Part shown: one piece after another, positions 1 to 8,100 of the stretch
Layout of the letters: every line of letters begins with the position of its first letter
Position numbering within the stretch: position 1 is the first letter of the stretch
Assembly (NCBI GenBank): GCA_038245435.1
Contig: JBBRSL010000027.1
Location: 1 to 13,917, forward strand
Direction of reading: 5' to 3'
From: JBBRSL01 sp038245435
Lineage (GTDB): Bacteria; Patescibacteriota; Saccharimonadia; Saccharimonadales; CAIOMD01
DNA: 13,917 bases
Program-made: the position numbers and the translations under genes
The notes under the pieces: generated by a model
The model's input: only the letters and a program-made list of their open reading frames with translations
Told to the model about the DNA's origin: nothing
Database searches by the model: none

Positions 1-693
1 AAAAAACGACTTAAAATGCCTATTATGCACGATGACCAACATGGAACCGCAATTGTGGTACTAGCTGGCCTCATTAATGCGCTGCGGGTCGTTCCTAAAA
101 AAATGGAGAGTCTTCGTGTCGTTATCATTGGCGCCGGAGCAGCAGGTACGGCCATTGCTAAGCTTTTGCACGCTTCACACGTTTATTCAATTGTAACACT
201 CGATAGTCATGGCGCTATTTCGAGCGATCGAAATGACCTCAGCTCCTTCAAACAAGAGCTTGCTGCCTATAACACCGATAATAAATCAGGTGAGTTGGCA
301 GAAGTTATCGTTGGCGCGGACGTCGTTATTGGCGTCAGTCGAGCCGGTCTCATAAAACCGGAAATGATTTCAAGCATGAACCGCGACGGTATTGTCTTTG
401 CACTCGCAAACCCAGAACCAGAAATATACCCTGACGTTGCTAAAAAAGCCGGCGCAGCCATCGTTGCAACTGGTCGTAGTGACTTACCGAATCAAGTTAA
501 TAACGTACTGGCTTTCCCCGGCATTTTTAGGGGAGCGCTCGATACACAAAGTATTATTACCGAAACTCACAAGCTTGAGGCTGCCGAAGCAATTGCCAGT
601 CTTATAAAAAAACCTACGGCTGACTTCATTATTCCAAGTGCTCTCAATTCTGATGTCGTTAAAGTAGTTGCTTCAGTCTTTAAGCGCAAGTAG
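1..693 (+). CDS. NAD(P)-dependent malic enzyme, C-terminal part (5' end outside window)
   Basis: Oxidative decarboxylation of malate to pyruvate with reduction of NAD(P)+, in the cytoplasm. The frame is open from base 1 (codons read KKRLK before the first ATG at 16), and the family motif HDDQHGTAIV follows at once. In full-length malic enzymes that motif lies well inside the protein, so the ATG at 16 is internal and the true start lies outside the window. The visible part holds the NAD-binding domain: Rossmann loop GAGAAGTAIA (about residues 39-48 counting from that ATG), then ALANPEPEI and the signature ATGRSDLPNQVNN with FPGIFRGALD. The catalytic Tyr and the proximal Lys domain are not in view. 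The stop is TAG at 691-693. Its 3' end overlaps the convergent deacetylase gene by 21 bases and no terminator is visible. Cofactor preference (NAD or NADP) cannot be decided. The family call is very safe. Confidence 0.95.
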   Translation, partial: KKRLKMPIMHDDQHGTAIVVLAGLINALRVVPKKMESLRVVIIGAGAAGTAIAKLLHASHVYSIVTLDSHGAISSDRNDLSSFKQELAAYNTDNKSGELAEVIVGADVVIGVSRAGLIKPEMISSMNRDGIVFALANPEPEIYPDVAKKAGAAIVATGRSDLPNQVNNVLAFPGIFRGALDTQSIITETHKLEAAEAIASLIKKPTADFIIPSALNSDVVKVVASVFKRK

Positions 694-1374
694 TTGGCTA
701 ACCGTCACCGACTTATAGCCTTTATCGGCTAATTCTTTGAGAAGTAATTCTGTAGCAATTACCGTTTGAGCTCTATTTGCCGCCGCCGCATTATAGCCAT
801 CATGCAATATAATAATTGCCCCTGGTTTTATGAGTTTTTTGGCGTGTTTTGCCATCCATTCACCTTTCGGTTGGAATGGTTCAAATAACCCGCCAAAGTA
901 GCCACCAATTGGCACACCAAAACCGTGTTTTTTACTACTACAGACCAGCCACGGAGTTCGGAACAACCAGGGGAAGCGTAGATGCTTTACTTTGACATGC
1001 TCCGCTGTAAGCCCTTGCTGCGCTAAAGCTATCTGCCGTTTGTACATTGGGTCAGTAAAGTATGAACGAAACTGATGCACGTAACTGTGGATACCGATTT
1101 CATGACCCGCTGCCTGTGTCTCGGCTACTTTGCCCGGAAAGCGCTCCATGTTTTTACCTACAACAAAAAAAGTAGCTTTCTGATCATATTTTTGTAGCAA
1201 CGCGACAATTTGCGAAGTGTATGGCTCATTAGGGCCATCGTCAAAAGTCAATGCAACGACTTTTTGTGTCGTTTTAAACCGCCATACCTGCTTACCAAAC
1301 CATGTTGTTTTGTTATACATGGTTAAATATGCAAGTATGCCTAAAATAAGTGCAGTAGTTCCGAAAATTTCCAT
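673..1374 (-). CDS. membrane-anchored polysaccharide deacetylase (NodB homology domain)
   Basis: A 233-residue carbohydrate esterase family 4 type protein, expected to remove N-acetyl (or formyl) groups from an amino sugar using a divalent metal. Residues about 4-20 form a hydrophobic N-terminal segment, probably a signal anchor that places the enzyme outside the membrane. Visible motifs: TFDDGPN at 43-49 (catalytic base D45, metal ligand D46), HSYVH at 96-100 (metal ligands H96 and H100), RFPWL at 133-137, and ILHDG at 189-193 (H191). The usual motif 4 (Asp/Trp-rich) is not recognisable: the region 150-175 reads instead as Gly/Phe-rich. The start is fixed: upstream in frame there is no start codon before a TAG at 1402-1404. 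The first 34 bases lie inside the end of the glycosyltransferase gene and no Shine-Dalgarno is evident, so translation probably depends on coupling. The stop is TGA. The substrate is unknown: surface glycan, peptidoglycan or a lipid-linked sugar. Confidence 0.9.
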   Translation of the reverse strand: MEIFGTTALILGILAYLTMYNKTTWFGKQVWRFKTTQKVVALTFDDGPNEPYTSQIVALLQKYDQKATFFVVGKNMERFPGKVAETQAAGHEIGIHSYVHQFRSYFTDPMYKRQIALAQQGLTAEHVKVKHLRFPWLFRTPWLVCSSKKHGFGVPIGGYFGGLFEPFQPKGEWMAKHAKKLIKPGAIIILHDGYNAAAANRAQTVIATELLLKELADKGYKSVTVSQLLALKD

Positions 1375-2210
1375 ATGTGTGGCAGATGATGTGTTGCAAT
1401 ACTAAAACCGGCAACCGCAACCGTCGCGACAATCGCCCATTGAATGGCAATCATGCGCCAGTGTGCTGTTCTCGATTCAGTACGGATAGCTGGCATGGCG
1501 CCTATAACACTCTCTCCACCTATGTGTTTGGTATGCCATAAATTAAAGAAGTAGTAGTAGCCCACCGTCACAAGAATACTATGCAAAAACCCTTGGTTGA
1601 CTCTTCTTGATGAGGTACAAACTGAGTTATGAAGTGTTACATGTACTCGACCGTGTTTTGAAAGTTCTTTGAGGACCTCGGTTTCGTCGCCACCCTGTGG
1701 ATGATTTGTATTGTAGGAACCTAAATATTTTTTGCGAAACGCCAAGTTAGCAGCCGAAACATAAATTGTTTTACCGAATACAACATAGATCAGCTTGACC
1801 CAAAAGGCTCCCATAACAGGCCAGAACTTAGCCCAGAGGGGCCCTTTTACAAAGTGATAGTGCCCGGCGAGCCCAGCCGCATCTGGATTTTCATCAAAGA
1901 ACACTGCAATATTGTGTAGCCAGTCTTCAGAAAAATAGGTATCAGCATCGGTTGAAATTATTATTTCGCCTTTTGCAGCCTTAAGTCCTGCCTGCCTCGC
2001 AAAGACAACCCCTGGTTGAGGCTCAGAAATGAGCCGTGCACCATATTTTTTGGCAATACTCGGGGTTGCGTCATCACTATTGTTGTCGACAACAATAATT
2101 TCGTATGGTGGTGCATCAACTTGTTCTCGAAGCGAATCGAGACAACGCGGCAAAAAATTTTCTTCATTATATGCCGGGATAACGATGGAAAGCAGCGATT
2201 GTTTTTTCAT
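1341..2210 (-). CDS. family 2 glycosyltransferase with C-terminal membrane segment
   Basis: A 289-residue GT-A fold enzyme that would move a sugar from a nucleotide donor to a glycan or lipid acceptor on the cytoplasmic face of the membrane. The N-terminus has the GT2 signature SIVIPAYNEE (8-17), then IIVVDNNSDD (38-47) and the metal-binding DAD at 88-90 in ISTDADTYF. A GGDETE element around 173-178 (D175, E176) sits where the family's ED motif is expected. Hydrophobic stretches near 130-150 and a clear membrane segment at about 253-273 suggest membrane association. It follows the pilB-like gene after 43 bases with no terminator, and its 3' end overlaps the deacetylase gene by 34 bases. A weak AAGAG ribosome site lies 7 bases before the ATG. 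The pairing resembles ArnC/ArnD or FlmF2/NaxD (lipid-linked sugar modification), or NodC/NodB-like polymer systems. Donor and acceptor cannot be told from sequence alone. Confidence 0.9.
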   Translation of the reverse strand: MKKQSLLSIVIPAYNEENFLPRCLDSLREQVDAPPYEIIVVDNNSDDATPSIAKKYGARLISEPQPGVVFARQAGLKAAKGEIIISTDADTYFSEDWLHNIAVFFDENPDAAGLAGHYHFVKGPLWAKFWPVMGAFWVKLIYVVFGKTIYVSAANLAFRKKYLGSYNTNHPQGGDETEVLKELSKHGRVHVTLHNSVCTSSRRVNQGFLHSILVTVGYYYFFNLWHTKHIGGESVIGAMPAIRTESRTAHWRMIAIQWAIVATVAVAGFSIATHHLPHIWKFSELLHLF

Positions 2211-2253
2211 TTACTAACTCTTAACATAATCATTGCCTTGTATTGTACCTTAT

Positions 2254-3849
2254 TTAAGCAACAACACGAGCAACTTCCTCAAGACTCGTTTCACCTGCCA
2301 ACGCTTTAAGAACTGCATCTTGCAACATCGTTATCATCCCGTCTTGAACGGCAGTATGCTCAAGACTTGTGGTCGTAATTTCAAGCGGCGGCCTTTTCAG
2401 CTCTTGCTGTAGGTTATTCGTCATAAGCAGTAACTCGCGAACCGCTAACTGACCCTTATAGCCAAATGGATTTTCTTCGGAATGACCAGCCTTAAATAAT
2501 TGTATGTTTTCAAGACTCGGTCGTTCAAAATGTGGCGGAAGTGAATCGATGACAGATTTTACCCATCGCAGTGTCGATTCATCGGGTGTATATGCTTGTT
2601 TTGTACTTTCATCTAACTTTCGAATGAGCCGTTGGGCGGCCACTAGGCGGATGGCACTGCTAAAGAGTGGATTATCGCCAATTGTATCGAGTAGTCTTGT
2701 TAGAGCAGCAGCAGCAGAGCTTGCGTGGTAAGTGGACAACACAAGATGACCGGTCAGAGAAGACTGTAATGCAGTTTTTGCAGTATCTTGATCACGAATT
2801 TCGCCAACCATAATGACATCAGGGTCAAGTCGAAGGACTGCGCGAAACTTTTCTGCAAAGCCACCACTCTCGCCCCTCGAATCAACCGGAATCTGGGTGA
2901 TACCTTTTAGCTGGTATTCTACTGGGTCTTCAAGAGTAATAATTTTACGCTCAGGGCTATTGAGCTCGTTCAAAATACTATACAGAGTTGTCGTCTTACC
3001 AGAACCAGTCGGCCCAACAAGCAGCACAAGCCCATTAGGGTGACTTATAATATCTCGAATAATATCGTTTTCTTCTTGGTTAAGCCCAAGGCTATCGAGG
3101 CGCATCATTTCTGGCTTTAGGTTGAAAAGCCTTAAAACTGCATCCATGGCATGCACCGTCGGTACTGTTTCAACACGCATATTAACGGCAACTTCACTCC
3201 CATCAGCCATCTGGAACTTTTTATTAATGTGCCCTGTCTGCGCTTCATTTGAGCTAGTTGAAATATTAGCGGCTACAGCGAGACTTGAAACAAGTTGACG
3301 ATATTTTTCAGGCGTGAGTTCAGCAATAGGATGCAAAACACCATCTACACGAAAGCGAATCCGCACTGAGTTGTCATCTGTTTCGAGATGAATATCAGAA
3401 GCTTTTAAGGTATACGCCTGCTGCACAAGATAGGCTAACATATCGTCGGCCCGAACTTCACTCATTGTTTTCGACACAGTAGACAATTGGCTTGCCTGGT
3501 CAGTCGTCAACGAAATATCTTGATAGATAACCTGCTTTGGGGGGTCATAACGCTTCATGAGGTCTTTATAGCCGGTGTCAGAAATAAGTGAAAAAGTAAC
3601 CCGTTGGTCTAAAAATCGTGAGCGAAGTGTCGCCATAGTTGACTGCGAGGTCGTGTTGGTAATGCCAAACTTAACATTATGCTCATCGATAAATAATGGC
3701 ACAGCACGAATACTATACATTTCGGGTACAGCAAGCACGTCTGCAAAAAGCGGCGTTTCTTGTAAAGAGGTGTCGTCGTACGCAATATTTAAGAGACGAG
3801 CGCGGCGCAGGGTATTTTGTTCTTCAGATATACGAGCAGGATCTTGCAT
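2254..3849 (-). CDS. type IV pilus assembly / type II secretion ATPase (PilB/GspE family)
   Basis: A 531-residue cytoplasmic secretion ATPase that would power pilin polymerisation. An N-terminal region (about 1-120) is followed by the N2/PAS-like domain carrying SDIHLE and RIRFRVDGVL, then the RecA-like motor: Walker A GPTGSGKT at 279-286, Asp box IITLEDPVEY at 303-312, Walker B with VGEIRD at 348-353, and His box GHLVLSTYH at 367-375 (usual STLHTN is STYHAS here). The presence of an N-terminal domain favours PilB/GspE over the shorter PilT. The C-terminal zinc knuckle (CxxC...CxxC, normally just before GYKGR) is missing: the flanking RLIRK and FGYKGQLAVRELL remain, but the whole protein contains no cysteine. 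The ATG has AAGGTG 5 bases upstream. It is divergent from the SpoU gene, and no pilin, PilC, PilM or PilT gene is nearby, so the pilus genes must lie elsewhere. Probably the first gene of a pilB-glycosyltransferase-deacetylase transcript. Confidence 0.93.
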   Translation of the reverse strand: MQDPARISEEQNTLRRARLLNIAYDDTSLQETPLFADVLAVPEMYSIRAVPLFIDEHNVKFGITNTTSQSTMATLRSRFLDQRVTFSLISDTGYKDLMKRYDPPKQVIYQDISLTTDQASQLSTVSKTMSEVRADDMLAYLVQQAYTLKASDIHLETDDNSVRIRFRVDGVLHPIAELTPEKYRQLVSSLAVAANISTSSNEAQTGHINKKFQMADGSEVAVNMRVETVPTVHAMDAVLRLFNLKPEMMRLDSLGLNQEENDIIRDIISHPNGLVLLVGPTGSGKTTTLYSILNELNSPERKIITLEDPVEYQLKGITQIPVDSRGESGGFAEKFRAVLRLDPDVIMVGEIRDQDTAKTALQSSLTGHLVLSTYHASSAAAALTRLLDTIGDNPLFSSAIRLVAAQRLIRKLDESTKQAYTPDESTLRWVKSVIDSLPPHFERPSLENIQLFKAGHSEENPFGYKGQLAVRELLLMTNNLQQELKRPPLEITTTSLEHTAVQDGMITMLQDAVLKALAGETSLEEVARVVA

Positions 3850-3860
3850 GACTTCACCTT

Positions 3861-3889
3861 AGTATATAAGAGCATAAGCGTTTTTTAAA
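3861..3889 (-). promoter_or_regulatory. candidate promoter of the pilB-like gene
   Basis: Reading the minus strand, TTTAAA (3889-3884, 4 of 6 matches to TTGACA) is followed after 17 bases by TATACT (3866-3861). Transcription would start near 3854, only about 5 bases before the ATG, which would cut through the AAGGTG ribosome site at 3860-3855. Either the transcript is nearly leaderless or the real promoter lies slightly upstream. The call rests on position and match only. Confidence 0.35.
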
Positions 3890-3908
3890 CTTTTTTACCT
3901 CTGTTTGC

Positions 3909-3920
3909 TATAGTTATAGT
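3909..3920 (+). promoter_or_regulatory. tandem -10 elements (TATAGT TATAGT) of the SpoU-CAP operon
   Basis: Two back-to-back copies of TATAGT occupy 3909-3914 and 3915-3920, just ahead of the ATG at 3924. With normal spacing the first copy would start transcription around 3921, leaving about 3 bases before the ATG; the second would start inside the gene. No good -35 box is present, only T-rich sequence (3881-3897). No purine-rich Shine-Dalgarno precedes the ATG, which fits a leaderless message. Confidence 0.5.
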
Positions 3921-3923
3921 AAT

Positions 3924-4424
3924 ATGTTTAAGCTCGCTATCATTATTGCCGACGTTCGTTCACTCCATAATGTTGGCAGTATCTTGCGAAGCGCCGATGG
4001 TTTTGGCGTGAGTCACATCTATTATGCCGGCTATTCCCCCTACCCTATGCAACCTAATGACTCCCGCTTGCCTCACGAATCGCGAAAGGTTACTGCCCAA
4101 ATTCATAAAACGGCACTCGGAGCAGAGCTATTGCCTTCAAGCCTGCACGCAACAACTGAAGCAGCGATACAGGCCGCTCGTTCAGATGGGTACCACATCG
4201 CTGCACTCGAGCAACAGCAAAAGAGCTTGTCGCTAAATACCTACACACCGACCCAAGATATAGCCTTGCTACTAGGGAACGAAGTGACAGGTATTCCTGA
4301 TTCTGTTTTAAGCAGCGTAGATGTCATACTAGAAATACCTATGTTTGGCTCCAAAGAATCATTCAATGTAAGCGTCGCTACTGGCATCGCACTATACCAA
4401 CTCCGTATGGGGAGTGCCGCTTAA
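3924..4424 (+). CDS. SpoU/TrmH-family (SPOUT) RNA 2'-O-methyltransferase
   Basis: A 166-residue SAM-dependent enzyme expected to methylate a ribose 2'-OH in tRNA or rRNA, working as a dimer with a trefoil-knot SAM site. Motif 1 is LHNVGSILRSADGFGV at 14-29, with N16 and the likely catalytic R22. Motif 2 is LLLGNEVTGI at 115-124. Motif 3 is EIPMFGSKESFNVSVATGIA at 137-156, ending in the conserved Ser-Asn/Val-Ser region. It lacks the N-terminal RNA-binding extension of the larger TrmH/RlmB proteins, so it is a minimal form close in size to TrmL. KTALGAE at 62-68 is an internal landmark. The exact target RNA cannot be assigned. There is no ribosome site before the ATG, and the -10 element is so close that the message may be leaderless. 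Its TAA overlaps the start of the CAP gene by one base. Confidence 0.92.
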   Translation: MFKLAIIIADVRSLHNVGSILRSADGFGVSHIYYAGYSPYPMQPNDSRLPHESRKVTAQIHKTALGAELLPSSLHATTEAAIQAARSDGYHIAALEQQQKSLSLNTYTPTQDIALLLGNEVTGIPDSVLSSVDVILEIPMFGSKESFNVSVATGIALYQLRMGSAA

Positions 4425-5098
4425 TGCATAAACATCGGGTTGGCCACAGCTTTTTTTTACTCGGTGCATTTTTGTTGCTCGCCAGTATTAGTATTCTGAG
4501 TCCTGCAAGTGAAGTTATTGTACGAGCATTCGGCAATAGTGACATTATTAGCCTCACAAACAACGAGCGGAGTTTGCTAAATCTTACTGAGCTCAAAACC
4601 AATACCCAACTCACGAGTGCCGCACAAGCTAAAGCTGATGACATGGCTAAGCAACAATTCTTTGCACATGTCGCACCAGACGGCACTATGGCGTGGGATT
4701 ATATAAAAAAGGCCGGCTACACCTATGACGTTGCCGGCGAAAACCTGGCCATTACCAACGAATCAGCCGAGACTGTTATGAAGAGCTGGATGAATAGCCC
4801 AAGCCACCGTGAAAATATTACCAATACTGAATATCAAGATATTGGTATTGGTATTGCACAATATGGTGAATATCAGGGGCATAAGAACACGACAGTCATT
4901 GTTGCGCTCTATGCGAAATCTGGTGCTGTGCAGGTTATTGGTGCACCTACAAATCCTGGCGGCGGGGCGGCGGTACTGCAACCGAAATATACAATCTTGC
5001 CACCAGCGGCACTTATATCAGGTGCAGTCGTGCTTATTGCTGTAGGTGGCGCTCTTGAGCTTCGCCATATTCGACGGCTGCATCACAAGCTCAATTAA
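4424..5098 (+). CDS. CAP (SCP/PR-1) domain membrane protein
   Basis: A 224-residue protein with an N-terminal hydrophobic segment (about 9-28) that may be a signal anchor or signal peptide, a CAP domain at about 41-175, a Gly/Pro-rich linker, and a second membrane segment at about 192-213 followed by a basic tail (RHIRRLHHK). CAP landmarks are FFAHVAPDG (H82), AGENLA (E106) and SPSHRENI (H128), the cavity residues of this fold. Bacterial CAP proteins are extracytoplasmic and mostly of unknown function. With both ends in or near the membrane, the domain is expected to sit outside the cell, tethered. It starts at ATG 4424, sharing one base with the SpoU gene's TAA (TAATG), with GGGGAG about 10 bases upstream, so the two genes are translationally coupled. 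It ends 12 bases before the convergent dnaE stop. A run of eight T in the signal region is noted separately. Confidence 0.9.
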   Translation: MHKHRVGHSFFLLGAFLLLASISILSPASEVIVRAFGNSDIISLTNNERSLLNLTELKTNTQLTSAAQAKADDMAKQQFFAHVAPDGTMAWDYIKKAGYTYDVAGENLAITNESAETVMKSWMNSPSHRENITNTEYQDIGIGIAQYGEYQGHKNTTVIVALYAKSGAVQVIGAPTNPGGGAAVLQPKYTILPPAALISGAVVLIAVGGALELRHIRRLHHKLN

Positions 5099-5110
5099 CT
5101 CACTCAAGAT

Positions 5111-8100
5111 CTATTGAAATTTTACGTGCTCTTTACCGATGATATTGCTTAACTCCGTTATCATTTCAGAGCTATTACCAACGGTAAGCGGTAATTTAAT
5201 AATTTGCTTTGAGCCGCCCATCACAAGCACCGCTTCGTAATCACCTCGATAGCCATCGAGCACTTTCTTAATTTTTTGCAGCTCTTCGTTTGCCCCCTCA
5301 TCGGGTACTCGAACGTACAAGCGTGATGCTTGTGGAATAGCTGTTGGCGCTGTGTTTTTAACCGGAGATCCTGGGGCGCCCCGTTTGCCGCGCCCACCAT
5401 TTTTTAAGACAGTTTTCTTACCAGTCACCTCAAAGCTTTTGGCCTCTTCGACTGTCAACATCTCTACGGTATCGGCTAAGATTTTAGCCTCAGGCATCTG
5501 TGTACCATCTCGATCAATACCGTTAACTTTGCCCGTAACTAAAACGATTTTGTCTCGTATCCAAGCGCCTTCGTAGTCTTTAAATGCATTCGGGAACACT
5601 ACAATTTCTCGTTCATCACCCGCAAAATCTTCAAGCTTTACAAAAGCCATGGGTTGGCCATTTTTAGTCATAATCGTACGAATTTCTGAAATTGTGCCAC
5701 CGACTGTGGCGACCTTGCCATCATTTATCGCCGTAATCTCTTTAAGCGGGACAGATTTTTCATCCAAAATAGCCTGAAAAGCCTCAAGTGGGTGTTTTGA
5801 AAGATACAACCCTAGCAGTTCGCGCTCCCAGAGCAAAAAATCATGGTCGCTATACTGCCCAGAGCTTTCGCCAATCTGTAAATTAAGTGCCGGGGCGGCA
5901 ACACTGTCGTCACCGCCGAATAAATCTGTTTGACCGGTCTTCATTTCTTTCGTTAACTTGGCTCCAACCGCCAAAATAGCGTCAATACTTTCGAGTAGTG
6001 CTCCTCGCTCAGCAAATTCTTCGTAGGCACCGGCTTTAATAAGACTCTCCCACACCTTGCGGTTAACCAAGCGGCTACTGACGCGCGTGATAAAATCACC
6101 AATGTCTTTGAACTGGCCGTCTTCGTCACGAGCGCGAATAATTTCCGCAACCGCACCATGACCGACATTTTTAATGGCATCCATGCCAAAGCGAATTTGG
6201 GCTGGCTCATCTTTAGTGTGTGGTACAACAGCAAATTCATGAAAGCTTTCATTCACGCTTGGTGGCAAAACAGTTATGCCCATATGTTTACACTCAGCAA
6301 TTTCAATTGCCAGTCTATCCGTATCATCGTAATCACTCGTCATGACCGCAGCCATAAATGCAGCTGGGTAGTTAGCTTTTAGATATGCAGTCCAATACGC
6401 AATAAGCGCGTAGCAAGCTGCGTGGCTCTTGTTGAAACAATAGGCAGCAAAGTCTTCAAGGTTTATCCAAAAGGCCTCCATATCGGCCCTATCTGCGCCA
6501 GAAACCTCTACAGCTCCATCAATGAAGTCTCTTTTAAGCTTCTTCATGACTTCAACCTGTTTCTTACCAATCGCTTTACGCAGAGTATCGGCTTGGCCAC
6601 CCGTAAATCCACACATTTCTTTACTGATTTGCATAACCTGCTCTTGGTACACCAGTACGCCGTAAGTACTTTTGAGGGCCGGTTCCATGGCTCCATCAAC
6701 ATACGTAATGGCCTTTTTGCCGTGTTTACGGCTAATAAAGTCATCAATCCACTGCATCGGGCCTGGTCGATAGAGCGCCACCATAGCCACAATGTCATCA
6801 AAAACTGTCGGTTTGAGTTCTTTTAAGTAGCGTTTCATTCCAGCCGATTCCAGCTGAAAGACGCCAGTGGTATCACCGTGACTCAGTAACCCAAACGTTG
6901 CAGGGTCATTTAACGGCACTTTTTCTATATCTATATCTTGGCCATAAACTCTTTTCACAATACGCAGCGCGTTCTTAATTGTCGTAAGGTTACTGAGGCC
7001 TAAAAAGTCCATTTTGAGGAGGCCGAGTTCTTCGATAGGGTTCATTGAGTACTGCGTTGTGACAACGCCTTTTTGGGCCATCTCGAGTGGCGCAAATTTC
7101 ACAATGTCATCTGGTGCAATCACAACGCCTGCAGCATGCACGCCGTGGCTCCGAATCGTGCCTTCGAGTCGAGTTGCCATATCGTAGACTTGCCTCGCAA
7201 TGGGATTTTTTTCATACTCCGCTTTTAGGTCTTGGTTCTCAATTAGGCTTTTCTTAAGAAGAATATGCCTACCCTGTACTGGTGGCGGCACGAGCTTTGC
7301 CAAGCGATCAGCTTCGGCATATGGTACCTGTAATACCCTGGCTACATCGCGAATTGCATTACGAGCGGCCATTTTACCGAACGTTACAATGTTAGCCACA
7401 CGATTAGTGCCATATTTTTCAACACAATACTGGATTACCTCATCGCGGCGACTATCCTGAATATCAATATCGATATCTGGCATGCTGATACGATCGGGGT
7501 TCAAGAAACGCTCAAAAAGCAAATCATATTTTAGTGGATCAAGCTCAGTAATACGTAAACTATAGGCCACAATCGAACCTGCTGCGCTACCTCTGCCAGG
7601 CCCAAAAATGATACCTTGGTCTTTGCCCCAGCCAATAAAATCCCAAATAATCAAAAAATAACCGTTAAAGCCCATGTTATCAATAACGCCAAGCTCATAA
7701 TCGGCTCGCTCAAGTTGGGCCTCTGGTATTTTTTTCCGAGCATCTTCAATAGTCAACTTCTTTGAGTCTTGATACTCCACACCCCCGTAGCGCCAGGCGA
7801 GCCCTTGAAAAACATGCTCATGCAAGTAACTTTTTTCGGTTTCTCCTTTTGGTACTTCAAATTTTGGAATCAAAATCTTCCCAAGATCAAGTTCTAAGTC
7901 ACACCTGTCGGCAATGGCTTTTGTATTGGTAATTACTTCTGGCGTATCTCCCCATGCCTCGATAAGCTCGTCAGGCTCTGTTACGTGCAAATCGGTGCCT
8001 TTGAGGCTAAAGCGGTTGTCCTCGCTTAAAAAAGCGCCAGTCTGGACGCAAAGCAGTATTTCGTGGGCTTCTTGATCCTCATGTTTTAAATAGTGCGCAT

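Noticed and set aside
16..16. ATG at 16 as the start of a short malic-enzyme-like gene
   Set aside because: The frame is open to the window edge and the HDDQHGTA motif lies mid-protein in this family, so the gene is cut by the edge and not shortened.
2016..2309. Plus-strand open frames across the start of the glycosyltransferase gene and the 43-base gap
   Set aside because: Mostly antisense to the conserved GT2 N-terminus, with no ribosome site or recognisable protein features.
4450..4458. Run of eight T in the signal segment of the CAP gene as a possible phase-variable tract
   Set aside because: The gene is in frame through the run and the tract is only 8 bases; a single sequence gives no sign of length variation.
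4828..4858. Short repeated units (ATTGGT, GAATATCA) in the CAP gene
   Set aside because: They encode the ordinary DIGIGIA strand of the CAP domain; no repeat array is formed.
6422..6826. 134-codon open frame on the plus strand inside dnaE
   Set aside because: It lies wholly antisense to the conserved polymerase core, has no family motif and no ribosome site; it is a shadow of the dnaE codon pattern.
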